Assembly: GCF_020615385.1 (NCBI RefSeq)
Contig: NZ_JAJAVB010000032.1
Location: 194,806 to 258,805, forward strand
Direction: 5' to 3'
Length of the DNA: 64,000 bases
Source: Jiella soli
GTDB taxonomy: Bacteria > Pseudomonadota > Alphaproteobacteria > Rhizobiales > Rhizobiaceae
The stretch's first letter is position 1, and each line of letters starts with the position of its first letter. The notes beneath the pieces were generated by a model. The model worked only from the letters and a program-made list of their open reading frames with translations. It was not told the DNA's origin and did not search any database. Below are positions 33,663 through 43,725 of the stretch, piece after piece. The position numbers and the translations under genes were made by a program.

Positions 33663-33707
33663 CAAGCCCTCCAAGGCTGGAGATGAAATGGTCTCCGAAT
33701 ATGCAGC

Positions 33708-33736
33708 GTCTTATCGGTAACATGGTAGTATGTCAA
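33708..33736 (-). promoter_or_regulatory. predicted promoter overlapping GntR operator-like motif
   Basis: On the minus strand TTGACA (33736-33731), a 17-base spacer and TAAGAC (33713-33708) form a promoter pointing at the dehydrogenase/TRAP operon. TTGACATACTACCATG (33736-33721) matches the motif upstream of the ABC operon at 22773-22788 with one difference. Both sites start exactly at the -35 box. Confidence 0.65.
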
Positions 33737-33810
33737 CAACTGAGAAGCGCTCGTGCTGTGCGTGAAAATCGGTCCGCGGTCGTCGAAGCGCCTCAGATAG
33801 CGGTCGCAAC

Positions 33811-34420
33811 AGGAGGGCTTCGTTCAGCTGCCCTTCGAAATGGAATGCAGCGGGAGACCCGCCCCGCACTGGCCGGTTGCGCGCAGCGCGCGAAGAGGAT
33901 CTCAGCCGAAGCCCGACCGTGGTACGCCCTCAACGACAACCTGGTCGCCCAGGTCCCGCAGCGCGGGATGCAGATCGCCCATGTCGACATCAATCTCATT
34001 CGCGACGCTTTCCAGCTCCGGTTGATCTTGGAGTGGGAAGCGGTCGTGAACTTCTGCCGGAATGCCTCCCAGGAAGAGCTCGACCAGCTAAGGGAAAAGC
34101 ACCTCGCCATCCGCCAGGAGATGCTGACGGGAGCGACGCCCGAGCTACGGCAGCGGGCGCAGTTCTTGGCTTGGGCCTTCCATGACCGGATGATCGATAC
34201 TCTCGGCAACGATCTCCTTTCGAAGGTCTACCGCGTAAACTCGATCAGGATCGGGCTGATCCGCCAGGAGCGGACGCGAATGCTCACCGAACTCGCTCCC
34301 TCCGTCATGGACGAGCATCTGAGGGTACTCGATGCCCTTTGCGCCCGCGGCGAAGCGGCCGCGGCTGCCGCGCTTGAAAGTCACATCGATATCGCCCGCC
34401 GGCGAGCCCTGGGCGTCTGA
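33811..34420 (+). pseudogene. GntR/FCD regulator with probable frameshift in the DNA-binding domain
   Basis: The C-terminal FCD domain (about 33970-34420) is intact: RDAFQLRLILEWEAV, FHDRMIDTLGND and DEHLRVLDALCARGEAAAA. Just before it ALNDNLVAQVPQRGMQIAHV is the end of a GntR winged helix. The expected recognition helix is not in that frame, but another frame reads GDPPRTGRLRAAREEDLSRS then PTVVR up to 33927, like a GntR 'LSRSPVR' helix. A net frame change near 33925-33930 would join VVR to ALNDN. The in-frame extension upstream (to 33683) lacks helix-turn-helix features. Either the gene is broken or the base call is wrong. It is divergent from the TRAP operon. Confidence 0.6.
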
Positions 34421-34647
34421 CGGCAGCGGACGACCTGCATAGTCAGATTGGGGGGAGGAGCGGCGCCGCCTTTGGGTGCGAGCGGCAGGTATTCGCCGAA
34501 CTGCCCGGAAGTCAGCATCGCTGGTCGTCAGACAGGGTGATCTATGGCGAGGCCGTCCCGCTCTGCCGCAGGTGACGAAGAGTCCGCCGGGACATGCATG
34601 GCGAAGACGTATCGCGCCGAGCGGTGCCGGCCCGAAGCGGTGCAGAA

Positions 34648-35424
34648 TCAGAAGCTGTTGCGCTCGTGATAGGTCCGCAGGAATTCCTGGATGCGCGGAT
34701 CCTCCGGCTGGTGCAGGATGCGCTCCGGGACGTCGGCAGCGACCAGCTCGCCCTTGTCCATGAAGGCGACACGGTCGGCGACGTGGGCGGCAAAGCCCAT
34801 CTCGTGCGTCACCACGATCATCGTCATCCCTTCCGCGGCAAGCGCCTTCATCACGCTCAGCACCTCGCCGACGAGTTCCGGGTCGAGCGCCGAGGTCGGC
34901 TCGTCGAACAGCATCAGCTTCGGCTCCATCGCGATCGCCCGCGCGATCGCGACGCGCTGCTGCTGGCCACCGGACAGTCGGCCCGGATGGCTCGCCATCT
35001 TGTCGCCCAGGCCGACCTTGTTCAACGCCTCGGCGGCGCGGGGTTCAGCCTCGCTGCGGCGCATGCCGCGGACGCGCTGCAGGCCTTCGGCCACGTTCTG
35101 CAGGGCGGTCATGTGCGGCCAGAGATTGAAGTGCTGGAACACCATGCCGATGCTGCGGCGCATGGCGCGCAGCTCGCGCGCCGGCATCTTCGGGCCACCC
35201 GGCGACTTGTAGCCGACCAGTTGGCCGTCGATGCGGATCTCGCCGCCGTCGTAACGCTCGAGGAAGTTGATGCAGCGCAGGAGCGTCGACTTCCCGGAAC
35301 CCGAGGGGCCGATCAGGCAGCACACTTTGCTGGGCGCAACAGACAGATCGACCTTCTTCAGCGCCTGAAACGGGCCGAAATGCTTCTCGACCGCGCGGAT
35401 CTCGACGGAGGAGGCTTGCACCAT
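34648..35424 (-). CDS. polar amino-acid ABC importer ATP-binding protein (HisP/GlnQ family)
   Basis: A 258-residue ATPase with Walker [10 protein letters not shown] near residue 39, Q-loop [11 protein letters not shown], signature [15 protein letters not shown], Walker [13 protein letters not shown] and the switch histidine in VVTHEMGFA. It energises the import of an amino acid, most simply histidine or urocanate given the hut genes upstream in the same direction. It is the last gene of the hut/transport operon; its start is one base from the permease stop. The 227 bases between its stop and the GntR remnant contain no gene that I can see. Confidence 0.94.
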   Translation of the reverse strand: MVQASSVEIRAVEKHFGPFQALKKVDLSVAPSKVCCLIGPSGSGKSTLLRCINFLERYDGGEIRIDGQLVGYKSPGGPKMPARELRAMRRSIGMVFQHFNLWPHMTALQNVAEGLQRVRGMRRSEAEPRAAEALNKVGLGDKMASHPGRLSGGQQQRVAIARAIAMEPKLMLFDEPTSALDPELVGEVLSVMKALAAEGMTMIVVTHEMGFAAHVADRVAFMDKGELVAADVPERILHQPEDPRIQEFLRTYHERNSF

Positions 35425-35425
35425 C

Positions 35426-36088
35426 TTACGGCCTTTCGATCAGGTGACGGGTGACGCCGGCCTCGATCCGGCGGCCGACATACGAGATGGCCTCGACCAG
35501 TCCCCAGAAGAACAGCGCCAGCACCAGGTTCGCCTCGACGAACCGGAAGGTCTCGGTCGACATGCGCTGCACCCGGTACATCAGCTCGGGCACCGTGATG
35601 ATCGACAGGATGACGGTCTCCTTGGTCAGGATGATCGAGAAATTGACGAGGGCCGGGAGCGCGGAAACGAGGCTGAGCGGCAGGAGAATGCGGCGGATGA
35701 TCGCCCATTCCGGCATCCCGATCGCCCGGGCCGCCTCGATCTGGCCGTACGGCACGGCGCGGAATCCGGAGCGGAAGATCTCCGCGAAATAGGGGCTGCC
35801 ATAGACCGTCAGGCCGAGCAGGCCGGCCGGCAGCGCGTCCAGCCGCAGCCCGATCAGCGGGCCGCCGTAATAGAGCACGAAAAGCTGCACCAGGAAGGGC
35901 GTGCCGCGGATGACCTCGATATAGGCCTGCAGGATCCAGCGCAGCCAACGCGGCGCATAGCGCTGCAGAAGAGCGATCAGGAGGCCGAGGATCATGCCGA
36001 ACAGGGTGCCGAGGAACCAGCACAGGACGGTGATGCCGAAGCCTCGCAGCAGCATGGGGCCGTATTGTTCAAAGATGCTCCAGTCCAT
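35426..36088 (-). CDS. polar amino-acid ABC importer permease (HisM-like)
   Basis: A 220-residue inner-membrane protein of the His/Glu/Gln/Arg permease family with about five helices. The N-terminal TM-domain signature includes [20 protein letters not shown]; the cytoplasmic EAA loop reads [20 protein letters not shown]. Its ATG overlaps the stop of the preceding permease (TGATG). Confidence 0.93.
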   Translation of the reverse strand: MDWSIFEQYGPMLLRGFGITVLCWFLGTLFGMILGLLIALLQRYAPRWLRWILQAYIEVIRGTPFLVQLFVLYYGGPLIGLRLDALPAGLLGLTVYGSPYFAEIFRSGFRAVPYGQIEAARAIGMPEWAIIRRILLPLSLVSALPALVNFSIILTKETVILSIITVPELMYRVQRMSTETFRFVEANLVLALFFWGLVEAISYVGRRIEAGVTRHLIERP

Positions 36089-36735
36089 CAGACGGCCGTC
36101 CTGGCTTCCAGGTAGCGCCCCAGCGCCGCTAGGCAGAGATTGATCACGAGGTAAAGGCAGGCCGCTGCGATGTAGACCTCGAGCGGGCGGAACGTGGTCG
36201 CGGCCTGCGCCTGGCTGGCGCGCGTGATCTCCAGGATGCCGACGACCGAGACGAGCGAGCTCGCCTTGACGAGGAGGATCAGCTCGTTGACCAGAGCGGG
36301 CAGCGACAGTGCAAAGGCCTGCGGCAGGATGATCCGCGTCCAGAGATCGCGCGGGTGCATGCCGATCGCCAACGCTGCCTCGGCCTGGCCCTTCGGCAGG
36401 GCGGCGATGGCACCGCGCCAGATTTCCGAAATGTAGGCGCTGGCGCAGATGCCGACGGAGATCACCGCGGCGGCGATCGCCGGAATGTTCACGCCGATTA
36501 CCGGCAGGGTGTAGTAGAACACCAGCAGCTGCACCAGGAGCGGCACGCCGCGCAGGAAGCTGACCCAGACCGCGCCGAAGCCGCGGAGTGAGCGGTAGGG
36601 CGACAGCCGGGCAGCGCAGATCAGCGTGCCGATGACAAGGCCGAGCGCGATGCCCAGCAGCGATATCAGCAGCGTGTAGCGTGCCGCCCAGAGCAGCGGC
36701 TCGAAACTCTCGAGGAAAACGGCGACCGAAAACAT
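36088..36735 (-). CDS. polar amino-acid ABC importer permease (HisQ-like)
   Basis: A 215-residue inner-membrane permease paired with the one downstream. It has SFLRGVPLLVQLLVFYYTLP and the EAA loop AEAALAIGMHPRDLWTRIIL. It follows the binding-protein gene across a hairpin-bearing 60-base gap. Confidence 0.93.
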   Translation of the reverse strand: MFSVAVFLESFEPLLWAARYTLLISLLGIALGLVIGTLICAARLSPYRSLRGFGAVWVSFLRGVPLLVQLLVFYYTLPVIGVNIPAIAAAVISVGICASAYISEIWRGAIAALPKGQAEAALAIGMHPRDLWTRIILPQAFALSLPALVNELILLVKASSLVSVVGILEITRASQAQAATTFRPLEVYIAAACLYLVINLCLAALGRYLEARTAV

Positions 36736-36761
36736 GCGCGCCTTGCCTTGGCCCTTTCGAG

Positions 36762-36789
36762 GACGGGCGGGGTCAGGACCCCGTCCGTC
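36762..36789 (-). terminator. hairpin after the amino-acid binding-protein gene
   Basis: A 12-base stem with one mismatch and a 4-base loop lies between the binding-protein stop (36796) and the permease start (36735). There is no T run. A role in lowering downstream expression relative to the binding protein, or in stabilising its mRNA, is likely. Confidence 0.5.
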
Positions 36790-36795
36790 GGCGAC

Positions 36796-37614
36796 TCACT
36801 TGGTCGGAACTTCGCGGGGGAGCTCGGTGTAGCTGCCCAGCCACTTCTCCTGGATCGCCTTGACGCGGCCATCGTCGGTCATCTTCAGGAGTGCCGCGTC
36901 GATCGCCTTGGCGAGGCTGTCGCTGTTCTCTTCCTTGCGCAGCACCCAGGCGAAGTATTTCGGCTCGCCGAACTTCGCGGTCTCGAACATGGCGAAGGTT
37001 TCGGGCCGGGCCTTCACGAGATTGGTCAGGTTCGGCAGCGAGCCGGCGACGGCATCGAGACGACCGGCGGCAAGATCGGCATAGGCTTCGTCGGTGGTGC
37101 CGTATTCCTTGATCGTCACGCCGCCGATCTTCTCGCCGAAGGCCCTCAGCTGCTCGTACTGCGCGGTGCCCTGCTGGACGCCGACGGTCTTGTCCTTGAT
37201 GTCCTCGGGCTTGGTCAGGTCGCTGTTGCCGGCGGCCTTGACCAGCGCGACGGTGGCGTCGGCGATCGGCAGCGTGAAGGTGTAGCGCTCCAGCCGTTCC
37301 GGCGTGATCGTCACCGGCGCGATGATGATGTCGAACTTGCCGACCTCGAGGCCCGGCAGCTCGGCAGTCCAGGGGATATCCTGATAGACCGGCTCGACTC
37401 CAAGCTCCTTGCTGACGCCGTCGAACAGGTCCTTGGTCATGCCCTCATAGGTGCCGTTGTTCAACATGTCGAAGGGCGCGTAGTGCATGTCCGTCGCGGT
37501 GACGATCTTGCCCGCCGCCTTGACGTCGGAGAGCTGGTCGGCCGCGGCCGGCCAGGCCAGGCCGATCACGGCCAGGCCGAGCAGCGCGGATTTCAGGGTT
37601 CTGGAAAACATCAT
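36796..37614 (-). CDS. polar amino-acid ABC importer binding protein
   Basis: A 272-residue periplasmic protein of the family-3 (SBP_bac_3) fold. Residues 1-25 are a signal peptide ending in AWPAAA before DQLSDVK. Motifs: DMHYAPFDMLNNGTYEGMTK, KFDIIIAPVTITPERLERYT and a C-terminal IQEKWLG. The ATG at 37614 follows AAGGAGAAAGAC. Location after hutU suggests that it captures histidine or a related imidazole. Confidence 0.93.
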   Translation of the reverse strand: MMFSRTLKSALLGLAVIGLAWPAAADQLSDVKAAGKIVTATDMHYAPFDMLNNGTYEGMTKDLFDGVSKELGVEPVYQDIPWTAELPGLEVGKFDIIIAPVTITPERLERYTFTLPIADATVALVKAAGNSDLTKPEDIKDKTVGVQQGTAQYEQLRAFGEKIGGVTIKEYGTTDEAYADLAAGRLDAVAGSLPNLTNLVKARPETFAMFETAKFGEPKYFAWVLRKEENSDSLAKAIDAALLKMTDDGRVKAIQEKWLGSYTELPREVPTK

Positions 37615-37692
37615 GTCTTTCTCCTTGCTGGACTGGTTTCGCTTCTCGGCATTGCATCGCGTGCCCCAGTCGGCAACAGCGCGCGAAGCTTG

Positions 37693-39372
37693 TCACAAAA
37701 TCCCGGGCAGGTTCAGCTGGTGTTCGCGGGCGCTGTCGATGGCGATCTGGTAGCCCGCATCGGCATGCCGCATGACGCCTGTGGCCGGGTCGTTCCAGAG
37801 AACGCGGGCAAGCCGCGCATCCGCATCTTGGCTGCCGTCGCAGCAGATCACCATCCCCGAATGCTGCGAAAAGCCCATGCCGACGCCGCCGCCGTGATGC
37901 AGCGACACCCAGGTCGCGCCGGACGCGGTGTTGAGGAGCGCGTTGAGCAGCGGCCAATCCGAGACGGCGTCGGAGCCGTCCTTCATCGCCTCGGTTTCGC
38001 GGTTGGGCGAGGCGACCGAGCCGGAATCGAGGTGGTCGCGGCCGATCACGACGGGCGCTTTCAGCTCGCCGTTGCGGACCATTTCGTTGATTGCGAGCCC
38101 GGCGCGGTGGCGGTCGCCGAGGCCGATCCACATGATGCGCGCCGGCAGGCCCTGGAACGCGATGCGCTCGCGCGCCATGTCGAGCCAGCGATGCAGGTGC
38201 TCGTTCTCCGGGAACAGCTCCTTCATCTTCGCGTCGGTCTTGTAGATGTCCTCCGGGTCGCCGGACAGCGCGGCCCAGCGGAACGGCCCGATGCCGCGGC
38301 AGAACAGCGGCCGGATATAGGCGGGGACGAAGCCGGGAAAGGCGAAGGCGTTCTCGAGCCCTTCGTCCTTGGCGACCTGACGGATGTTGTTGCCGTAGTC
38401 CAGCGTCGGCACCCCGGCGTTCCAGAAATCCACCATCGCGGCGACGTGCTGCTTCATGCTGGCGCGCGCAGCGACCTCGACGGCCTTCGGCTCGCTCTCC
38501 TGCCGGGCGCGCCACTCGGCCACGCTCCAGCCGAGCGGCAGGTAGCCGTGGATCGGGTCGTGCGCCGAGGTCTGGTCGGTGACGATGTCGGGGCGCGGCC
38601 CGCCCGCCTTCATGCGGCGCACCAGTTCCGGGAAGATCTCGGCCGCGTTGCCGATCAGCGCCACGGACTTCGCCTCGCCGGCCCTGGTCCAGCCGTCGAT
38701 CATCGCCAGCGCCTCGTCGAGGCTGTGAGCCTTGGCGTCGCAGTAGCGGGTGCGGATGCGGAAATCGGCCCGCGTCTCGTCGCATTCGACGGCGAGGCAA
38801 CAGGCCCCGGCCATGACCGCGGCAAGCGGCTGCGCGCCCCCCATGCCGCCAAGGCCGGCCGTCAGGATCCACCTGCCCTTGAGATCGCCGCCATAGTGCT
38901 TCCGCCCGGCCTCCGCAAAGGTCTCGTAGGTGCCCTGCACGATTCCTTGCGTGCCGATATAGATCCACGACCCGGCGGTCATCTGGCCGTACATCGCGAG
39001 CCCCTTGCGGTCGAGCTCGTTGAAATGGTCCCAGGTGGCCCAGTGCGGGACGAGGTTGGAGTTCGCGATCAGCACCCGCGGCGCATCCTTGTGGGTCCGG
39101 AACACGCCCACCGGCTTTCCGGACTGCACCAGCAGGGTCTCGTCGGCTTCGAGGGCGCGCAGGCTCTCGACGATGCGGTCGAAATCCGCCCAGGTCCGCG
39201 CGGCGCGGCCGATGCCGCCATAGACCACCAGCTCGTGCGGGTTCTCGGCGACGTCGGGATGCAGATTGTTCATCAGCATGCGCAGCGGCGCCTCGGTCAG
39301 CCAGCTCTTCGCGGTGATCTCGGTGCCGGTCGGAGGAAAGACGTCGCGGGTGTTGTGGCGTGGGTTGCTCAC
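37693..39372 (-). CDS. hutU: urocanate hydratase
   Basis: A 559-residue enzyme that converts urocanate to 4-imidazolone-5-propanoate with tightly bound NAD. Length and sequence are typical: [20 protein letters not shown], the NAD-binding [46 protein letters not shown] and [15 protein letters not shown]. The start is GTG at 39372 with GAGGAACCGAACC upstream. About 120 bases separate it from hutH. Confidence 0.97.
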   Translation of the reverse strand: MSNPRHNTRDVFPPTGTEITAKSWLTEAPLRMLMNNLHPDVAENPHELVVYGGIGRAARTWADFDRIVESLRALEADETLLVQSGKPVGVFRTHKDAPRVLIANSNLVPHWATWDHFNELDRKGLAMYGQMTAGSWIYIGTQGIVQGTYETFAEAGRKHYGGDLKGRWILTAGLGGMGGAQPLAAVMAGACCLAVECDETRADFRIRTRYCDAKAHSLDEALAMIDGWTRAGEAKSVALIGNAAEIFPELVRRMKAGGPRPDIVTDQTSAHDPIHGYLPLGWSVAEWRARQESEPKAVEVAARASMKQHVAAMVDFWNAGVPTLDYGNNIRQVAKDEGLENAFAFPGFVPAYIRPLFCRGIGPFRWAALSGDPEDIYKTDAKMKELFPENEHLHRWLDMARERIAFQGLPARIMWIGLGDRHRAGLAINEMVRNGELKAPVVIGRDHLDSGSVASPNRETEAMKDGSDAVSDWPLLNALLNTASGATWVSLHHGGGVGMGFSQHSGMVICCDGSQDADARLARVLWNDPATGVMRHADAGYQIAIDSAREHQLNLPGIL

Positions 39373-39490
39373 GGTTCGGTTCCTCGGGTCACGTCTGCCT
39401 GTTGCTGGAAGGGATGGTGCGCCGCGTGCGGTTCGAGCGCTGTATGGTGGTGAGCGGACAGCGTGGCCCTCGGAAGCGCGGGGGACCCGC

Positions 39491-41032
39491 TCAAGCCTGC
39501 ACCTCGGCCAGCAGTGCCGGCGGCAGCGCCTCGAGGATGTTGCCGGAGCGCACCAGCGCGGCGGCTTCCGTCAGGTCGGGCGCCATGTAGCGGTCCTGTT
39601 CGAGCGGCAGGATCGACCGGCGCAGGCGCGCGATCACCGCCTGCAGCGGTGGGGAGGTCTTCAGCGGTTCGCGGAACTCGACGCCCGCGGCGGCGCACAG
39701 CATCTCGATGCCGACGATCTGGGCAAGATTGGCGTTCATGCGCTTCAGCCGGCGCGCACCGTGGGCGGCCATCGACACATGATCCTCCTGGTTGGCGGAG
39801 GTCGGGGTCGAGTCGGTCGAGCAGGGCGTCGCCAGGTGCTTGTTCTCGCTCATCAGCGCCGCCGAGGTGACCTCGGCGATCATCAGGCCGCTGTTGAGGC
39901 CGGGAGCGGGGGTGAGGAAGGGCGGCAGGTCGTGGTTGAGGGCGGGATCGACCATCAGCGCGATGCGCCGCTGCGAGATCGCGCCGATCTCGGCGATGGC
40001 GAGCGCGATCTGGTCGGCGGCAAACGCCACCGGCTCGGCATGGAAATTGCCGCCCGAGACGATCTCGCCGCTCTCGATCAGAACCAGCGGGTTGTCGGTC
40101 GCGGCGTTAGCCTCGATCTCCAGCGTGCGCCCCACCTGGGTCAGGAGGTCGATGCAGGCGCCGGTCACCTGCGGCTGGCAGCGGATGCAGTACGGGTCCT
40201 GCACGCGCGGATCGCCGACGCGGTGGCTCTCGCGGATCTCCGAGCCGTCCATCAGTTCGCGGGTCACCCTCGCGACGAGGATCTGACCGCGATGGCCGCG
40301 CAGCCGGTGGATCTCGTCGAGGAACGGCGCCGTCGAGCCCATGATCGCGTCGGTCGAGAGCGCCGCCGAGACCACGGCGTTGCGGGCCGCGCGGAAGGCG
40401 TCGAACAGGCCGGCGAGCGCGAACGCCGTCGAGACCTGCGTCCCGTTGATCAGCGCCAGCCCCTCCTTGGCGGCGAGCACCACCGGCTTCAGTCCTGCCG
40501 CGGCAAGCGCCTCGGCGCTCGCCATTTCTTGTCCCCGATAGTTGGCCCGCCCTTCGCCGAGCATCGTGGCGGCCATGTGGGCGAGCGGCGCGAGATCACC
40601 GGACGCACCGACCGAGCCCTGCGACGGGATGACCGGCAGCACGCCCTTTTCCAGCATCGCCTCGATCAGCGCGACGACCTCAGGCCGGATGCCGGAGGCG
40701 CCACGGCCAAGTGACAAGAGCTTCAGCGCCAGGATCAGCCGCACCGTCTCGGGCTCGACCGCTTCGCCGACGCCGCAGCAATGCGACAGGATCAGGTTGC
40801 GCTGCAGGGTGGCGGTGTCCTCGGGCCGGATCTTGATCGAGGCGAGCTTGCCGAAGCCGGTGTTGACCCCGTAGACCGGCTGGCCGCCGCCGGCGGCGGC
40901 CGCGATCCGGGCGGCGGACGCGGCGATCCCGGGGCGGGCGCTTTCGGCGAGCCGCGCGCTCAGCCCCTCGCGCCAGATGCGCTCCAGCTCGGCGAGGGTG
41001 ACCTCGCCCGGGTTCAGGACGAGTTCAGACAA
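39491..41032 (-). CDS. hutH: histidine ammonia-lyase
   Basis: A 513-residue enzyme that deaminates histidine to urocanate. The autocatalytic MIO triad Ala-Ser-Gly is at 143-145 in [15 protein letters not shown], and other hallmarks are [22 protein letters not shown] [14 protein letters not shown] and [18 protein letters not shown] [15 protein letters not shown]. The best start is TTG at 41032 ([12 protein letters not shown] follows), giving a family-standard length and an 8-base overlap with hutI; GGAGG lies just upstream. The longer frame from 41134 only covers hutI antisense-phase sequence. Confidence 0.95.
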   Translation of the reverse strand: MSELVLNPGEVTLAELERIWREGLSARLAESARPGIAASAARIAAAAGGGQPVYGVNTGFGKLASIKIRPEDTATLQRNLILSHCCGVGEAVEPETVRLILALKLLSLGRGASGIRPEVVALIEAMLEKGVLPVIPSQGSVGASGDLAPLAHMAATMLGEGRANYRGQEMASAEALAAAGLKPVVLAAKEGLALINGTQVSTAFALAGLFDAFRAARNAVVSAALSTDAIMGSTAPFLDEIHRLRGHRGQILVARVTRELMDGSEIRESHRVGDPRVQDPYCIRCQPQVTGACIDLLTQVGRTLEIEANAATDNPLVLIESGEIVSGGNFHAEPVAFAADQIALAIAEIGAISQRRIALMVDPALNHDLPPFLTPAPGLNSGLMIAEVTSAALMSENKHLATPCSTDSTPTSANQEDHVSMAAHGARRLKRMNANLAQIVGIEMLCAAAGVEFREPLKTSPPLQAVIARLRRSILPLEQDRYMAPDLTEAAALVRSGNILEALPPALLAEVQA

Positions 41033-42227
41033 ACTGGCCTCCGAAGATGCGAGCCCGCAGCGGGTTGAAGCCGATGCGGTAGGAAAGCTCGGCCGGGTGT
41101 CGCGCGTCCCAGACCGCAAGATCGGCACGGGCACCGGGCGAAAGAAGACCGCGGTCGGTAAGCCCGAGCGCGCGGGCGGCGTTGCGGGTCACCGCCCTCA
41201 GGCACTCGGCCGGGGTCAGGCGGAACAGGGTGGCGCCCATGTTCATGGCCAGGAGCAGCGAGGTGAGGGGCGCGGTTCCCGGATTGCAGTCGGTCGCAAG
41301 CGCGATCGGCACGCCCGCATGGCGCAGCGCCGCGACCGGCGGAAGCTGCGTCTCGCGCAGCGTGTAGAATGCGCCCGGCAGAAGCACAGCGACGGTGCCG
41401 GCGTCTGCCATCGCCGCGATGCCGTCCGCGCCGAGATATTCGAGGTGGTCGGCCGAGAGCGCGCCGTGCTTGGCCGCCATGGCCGCGCCGCCGAGGTCGG
41501 ACAGCTGCTCGGCATGCAGCCGGAGCGGCAGGCCCAGACGCTTGGCGTGCTCGAAGATGCGCGCCATCTCCTCTGCTGAAAAGGCGATGCCCTCGCAGAA
41601 GCCGTCGACGGCGTCGATCAGCCCTTCGGCATGGCCGCGCTCCATGCCGGCGAGCACCACCTGGTCGATATAGCCGGGGCGGTCGCCCGCGAACTCCGGC
41701 GGCAGCGCATGGGCGGCGAGCCAGGTGGTGACGACATGCACCGGGCGCAGCCCGCCGATTCGGCGCGCGACGCGCAGCATCTTCAGTTCCGACTCGATGT
41801 CGAGCCCGTAGCCCGACTTGATCTCCAGCGTGGTGACGCCTTCGGACAGGAGCGTGTCGACGCGTGGCAGCGCCGATGCGAGCAGCTCGTCCTCGCTCGC
41901 CTCGCGGGTGTTGCGGACGCTGGACAGGATGCCGCCGCCGGCCCGGGCAATCGCCTCGTAGCTCGCGCCCTCCAGCCGCATCTCGAACTCGCGGGCGCGG
42001 TCGCCGCCATGGACGATGTGGGTATGGCAGTCGATCAGTCCCGGCGTCACCAGCCGCCGGCCGAGGTCGTGCGTCACGCCAGTGGCATAGGCGGCGGGCA
42101 GGTCCGCCTCGGCGCCGACGAAGGCGATCCGGTCGCCGTCGGTCGCGACCGCGGCGTGCTCGACCAGCCGGTAGCCGGGCGTTTCGTCGTCGACGACCGC
42201 GATCGTGGCGTTGCTGAAAACCTGCAT
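41025..42227 (-). CDS. hutI: imidazolonepropionase
   Basis: A 400-residue metal-dependent amidohydrolase that opens imidazolonepropionate to N-formimidoyl-L-glutamate. The zinc site starts with [19 protein letters not shown], followed by [18 protein letters not shown], the [20 protein letters not shown] block and [11 protein letters not shown]. It is first of the leftward hut operon, with its start 133 bases from divergent hutF. Confidence 0.96.
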   Translation of the reverse strand: MQVFSNATIAVVDDETPGYRLVEHAAVATDGDRIAFVGAEADLPAAYATGVTHDLGRRLVTPGLIDCHTHIVHGGDRAREFEMRLEGASYEAIARAGGGILSSVRNTREASEDELLASALPRVDTLLSEGVTTLEIKSGYGLDIESELKMLRVARRIGGLRPVHVVTTWLAAHALPPEFAGDRPGYIDQVVLAGMERGHAEGLIDAVDGFCEGIAFSAEEMARIFEHAKRLGLPLRLHAEQLSDLGGAAMAAKHGALSADHLEYLGADGIAAMADAGTVAVLLPGAFYTLRETQLPPVAALRHAGVPIALATDCNPGTAPLTSLLLAMNMGATLFRLTPAECLRAVTRNAARALGLTDRGLLSPGARADLAVWDARHPAELSYRIGFNPLRARIFGGQFV

Positions 42228-42264
42228 CTGGCACGCGCTCCGGTGGCCTGTCCGCTGATAAGCG

Positions 42265-42297
42265 TAAACATAAGAGCCTCGTTATGTCTAAACATAA
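42265..42297. promoter_or_regulatory. HutC operator candidate between hutI and hutF
   Basis: TTATGTCTAAACATAA (42282-42297) is a near-perfect palindrome (TTATGT-N4-ACATAA), and TAAACATAA occurs again at 42265-42273 as an extra half-site. It is the most AT-rich patch in the divergent promoter. HutC, a GntR/UTRA repressor encoded after hutF, is the natural ligand. Confidence 0.7.
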
Positions 42298-42360
42298 TTT
42301 TCGGTTATGATATCGACGATGCGGACCGGCTCCGCATCGCATGTCGGGAGCGCGAAAACG

Positions 42361-43725
42361 ATGACGACGATCTGGGCGGAACGGGCCTTGCTGCCGGACG
42401 GCTGGGCAGAGGCTGTCGGCATCGAAGTCGGCGCGGATGGCCGGATTGCCCGCGTCGAGGCCGGCGCGGCGCCGTCGGGGGACCGATACGATCTGGTCCT
42501 GCCGGCGATGGCAAACCTGCATTCGCACGCCTTCCAGCGGGCCATGGCCGGGCTGTCGGAGGCCCGTGGGCCCGAGCCGCGCGACACCTTCTGGACCTGG
42601 CGCCAGATCATGTACCGATTCCTCGACCATCTGACCCCGGCGGACGTCGAGGCGATTGCCGCGCTGGTGCAGATGGAGATGCTGGAGGCGGGATTTGCCA
42701 CCAATGTCGAGTTCCACTACCTGCACCATCAGCCGGGGGGAACGCGCTACGACAACGTTGGCGAACTCTCCGAGCGCATCGCCGCCGCCGCGGCGCGGAC
42801 GGGCATCGGCCTGACCCTCCTGCCGGTGCACTACCAGTTCGGCGGCGTCGACCGGCGGCCGCTGGGGCCCGGCCAGCAGCGCTTCGGAACGACGCCGGAC
42901 GACTTCGCGGTTCTGCTCGACGGCGCCGAAGCGGCGCTGCGCCATCTGCCGGCCGATGCCGGGATCGGGGTCGCGCCGCATTCGCTGCGCGCCGTCAGCC
43001 CCGAGGCGCTGGCGCTGTGCGAGACCCTGCGGCCGGACCGCCCGCTGCACATGCATCTCGCCGAGCAGATCCCGGAGGTCGAGGAAGTCGAAGCCGCCTA
43101 CGGCCGCCGCCCGGTCGAGTGGCTCCTCGACAACCACGCCCCGGACCGCCGCTGGACGCTGATCCACCTCACCCACATGAGCGAAGACGAGACGCGCCGC
43201 CTGGCGGCGACCGGCGCGGTCGCCGGCCTTTGCCCGATCACCGAGTCGAGCCTTGGCGACGGGATCTTCAACGGCACGATCTGGCGGGGCGCCGGCGGGC
43301 GGCTCGGCTTCGGCTCGGACAGCAACATCCGCATCTCGCTGATCGAGGAATTGCGCACGCTCGAATACAGCCAGCGCCTGCGCGAAACCGCCCGCGCGGT
43401 CCTCGCCGAGCCGGGGCGCTCCACCGGCCGTGTGCTCTACGAGGCCGGCCTCGATGCCGGCGCGACGGCGGCAGGCCGCGACACCGGCGCCATCGCCGCC
43501 GGCCGCTGGGCGGATCTCTGCGCCCTCTCCCTGAACAACCCGGTCCTCCACGGCCGCAAGGGCGACGAGCTGCTCGACAGCCTGGTCTTTGCCGGCGGCG
43601 AGGGTCTCGTGCGCGACGTCTGGGCCGCGGGCCGGCATGTCGTGCGCGGCGGCCGGCACGAGCAGCATGAGCGGATCACCGCCGACTATCTCTCCTGCAT
43701 CGCCGGGCTGCAGGAGCGGATGTGA
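42361..43725 (+). CDS. hutF: formimidoylglutamate deiminase
   Basis: A 454-residue amidohydrolase that converts N-formimidoyl-L-glutamate to N-formyl-L-glutamate and ammonia, the five-step branch of histidine breakdown. Metal-site motifs: NLHSHAFQRAMAG, the long FWTWRQIMYRF, GVAPHSLRAV, HLAEQ and GFGSDSNIRISLIEELR. The start ATG at 42361 follows GGGAGCGCG. It implies that a HutG deformylase exists elsewhere, since none is in this window. Confidence 0.95.
   Translation: MTTIWAERALLPDGWAEAVGIEVGADGRIARVEAGAAPSGDRYDLVLPAMANLHSHAFQRAMAGLSEARGPEPRDTFWTWRQIMYRFLDHLTPADVEAIAALVQMEMLEAGFATNVEFHYLHHQPGGTRYDNVGELSERIAAAAARTGIGLTLLPVHYQFGGVDRRPLGPGQQRFGTTPDDFAVLLDGAEAALRHLPADAGIGVAPHSLRAVSPEALALCETLRPDRPLHMHLAEQIPEVEEVEAAYGRRPVEWLLDNHAPDRRWTLIHLTHMSEDETRRLAATGAVAGLCPITESSLGDGIFNGTIWRGAGGRLGFGSDSNIRISLIEELRTLEYSQRLRETARAVLAEPGRSTGRVLYEAGLDAGATAAGRDTGAIAAGRWADLCALSLNNPVLHGRKGDELLDSLVFAGGEGLVRDVWAAGRHVVRGGRHEQHERITADYLSCIAGLQERM

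Noticed and set aside
41014..43668. An 884-codon minus-strand frame across hutI and hutF
   Set aside because: Shadow of hutI (other frame) and hutF (opposite strand); no conserved motifs.
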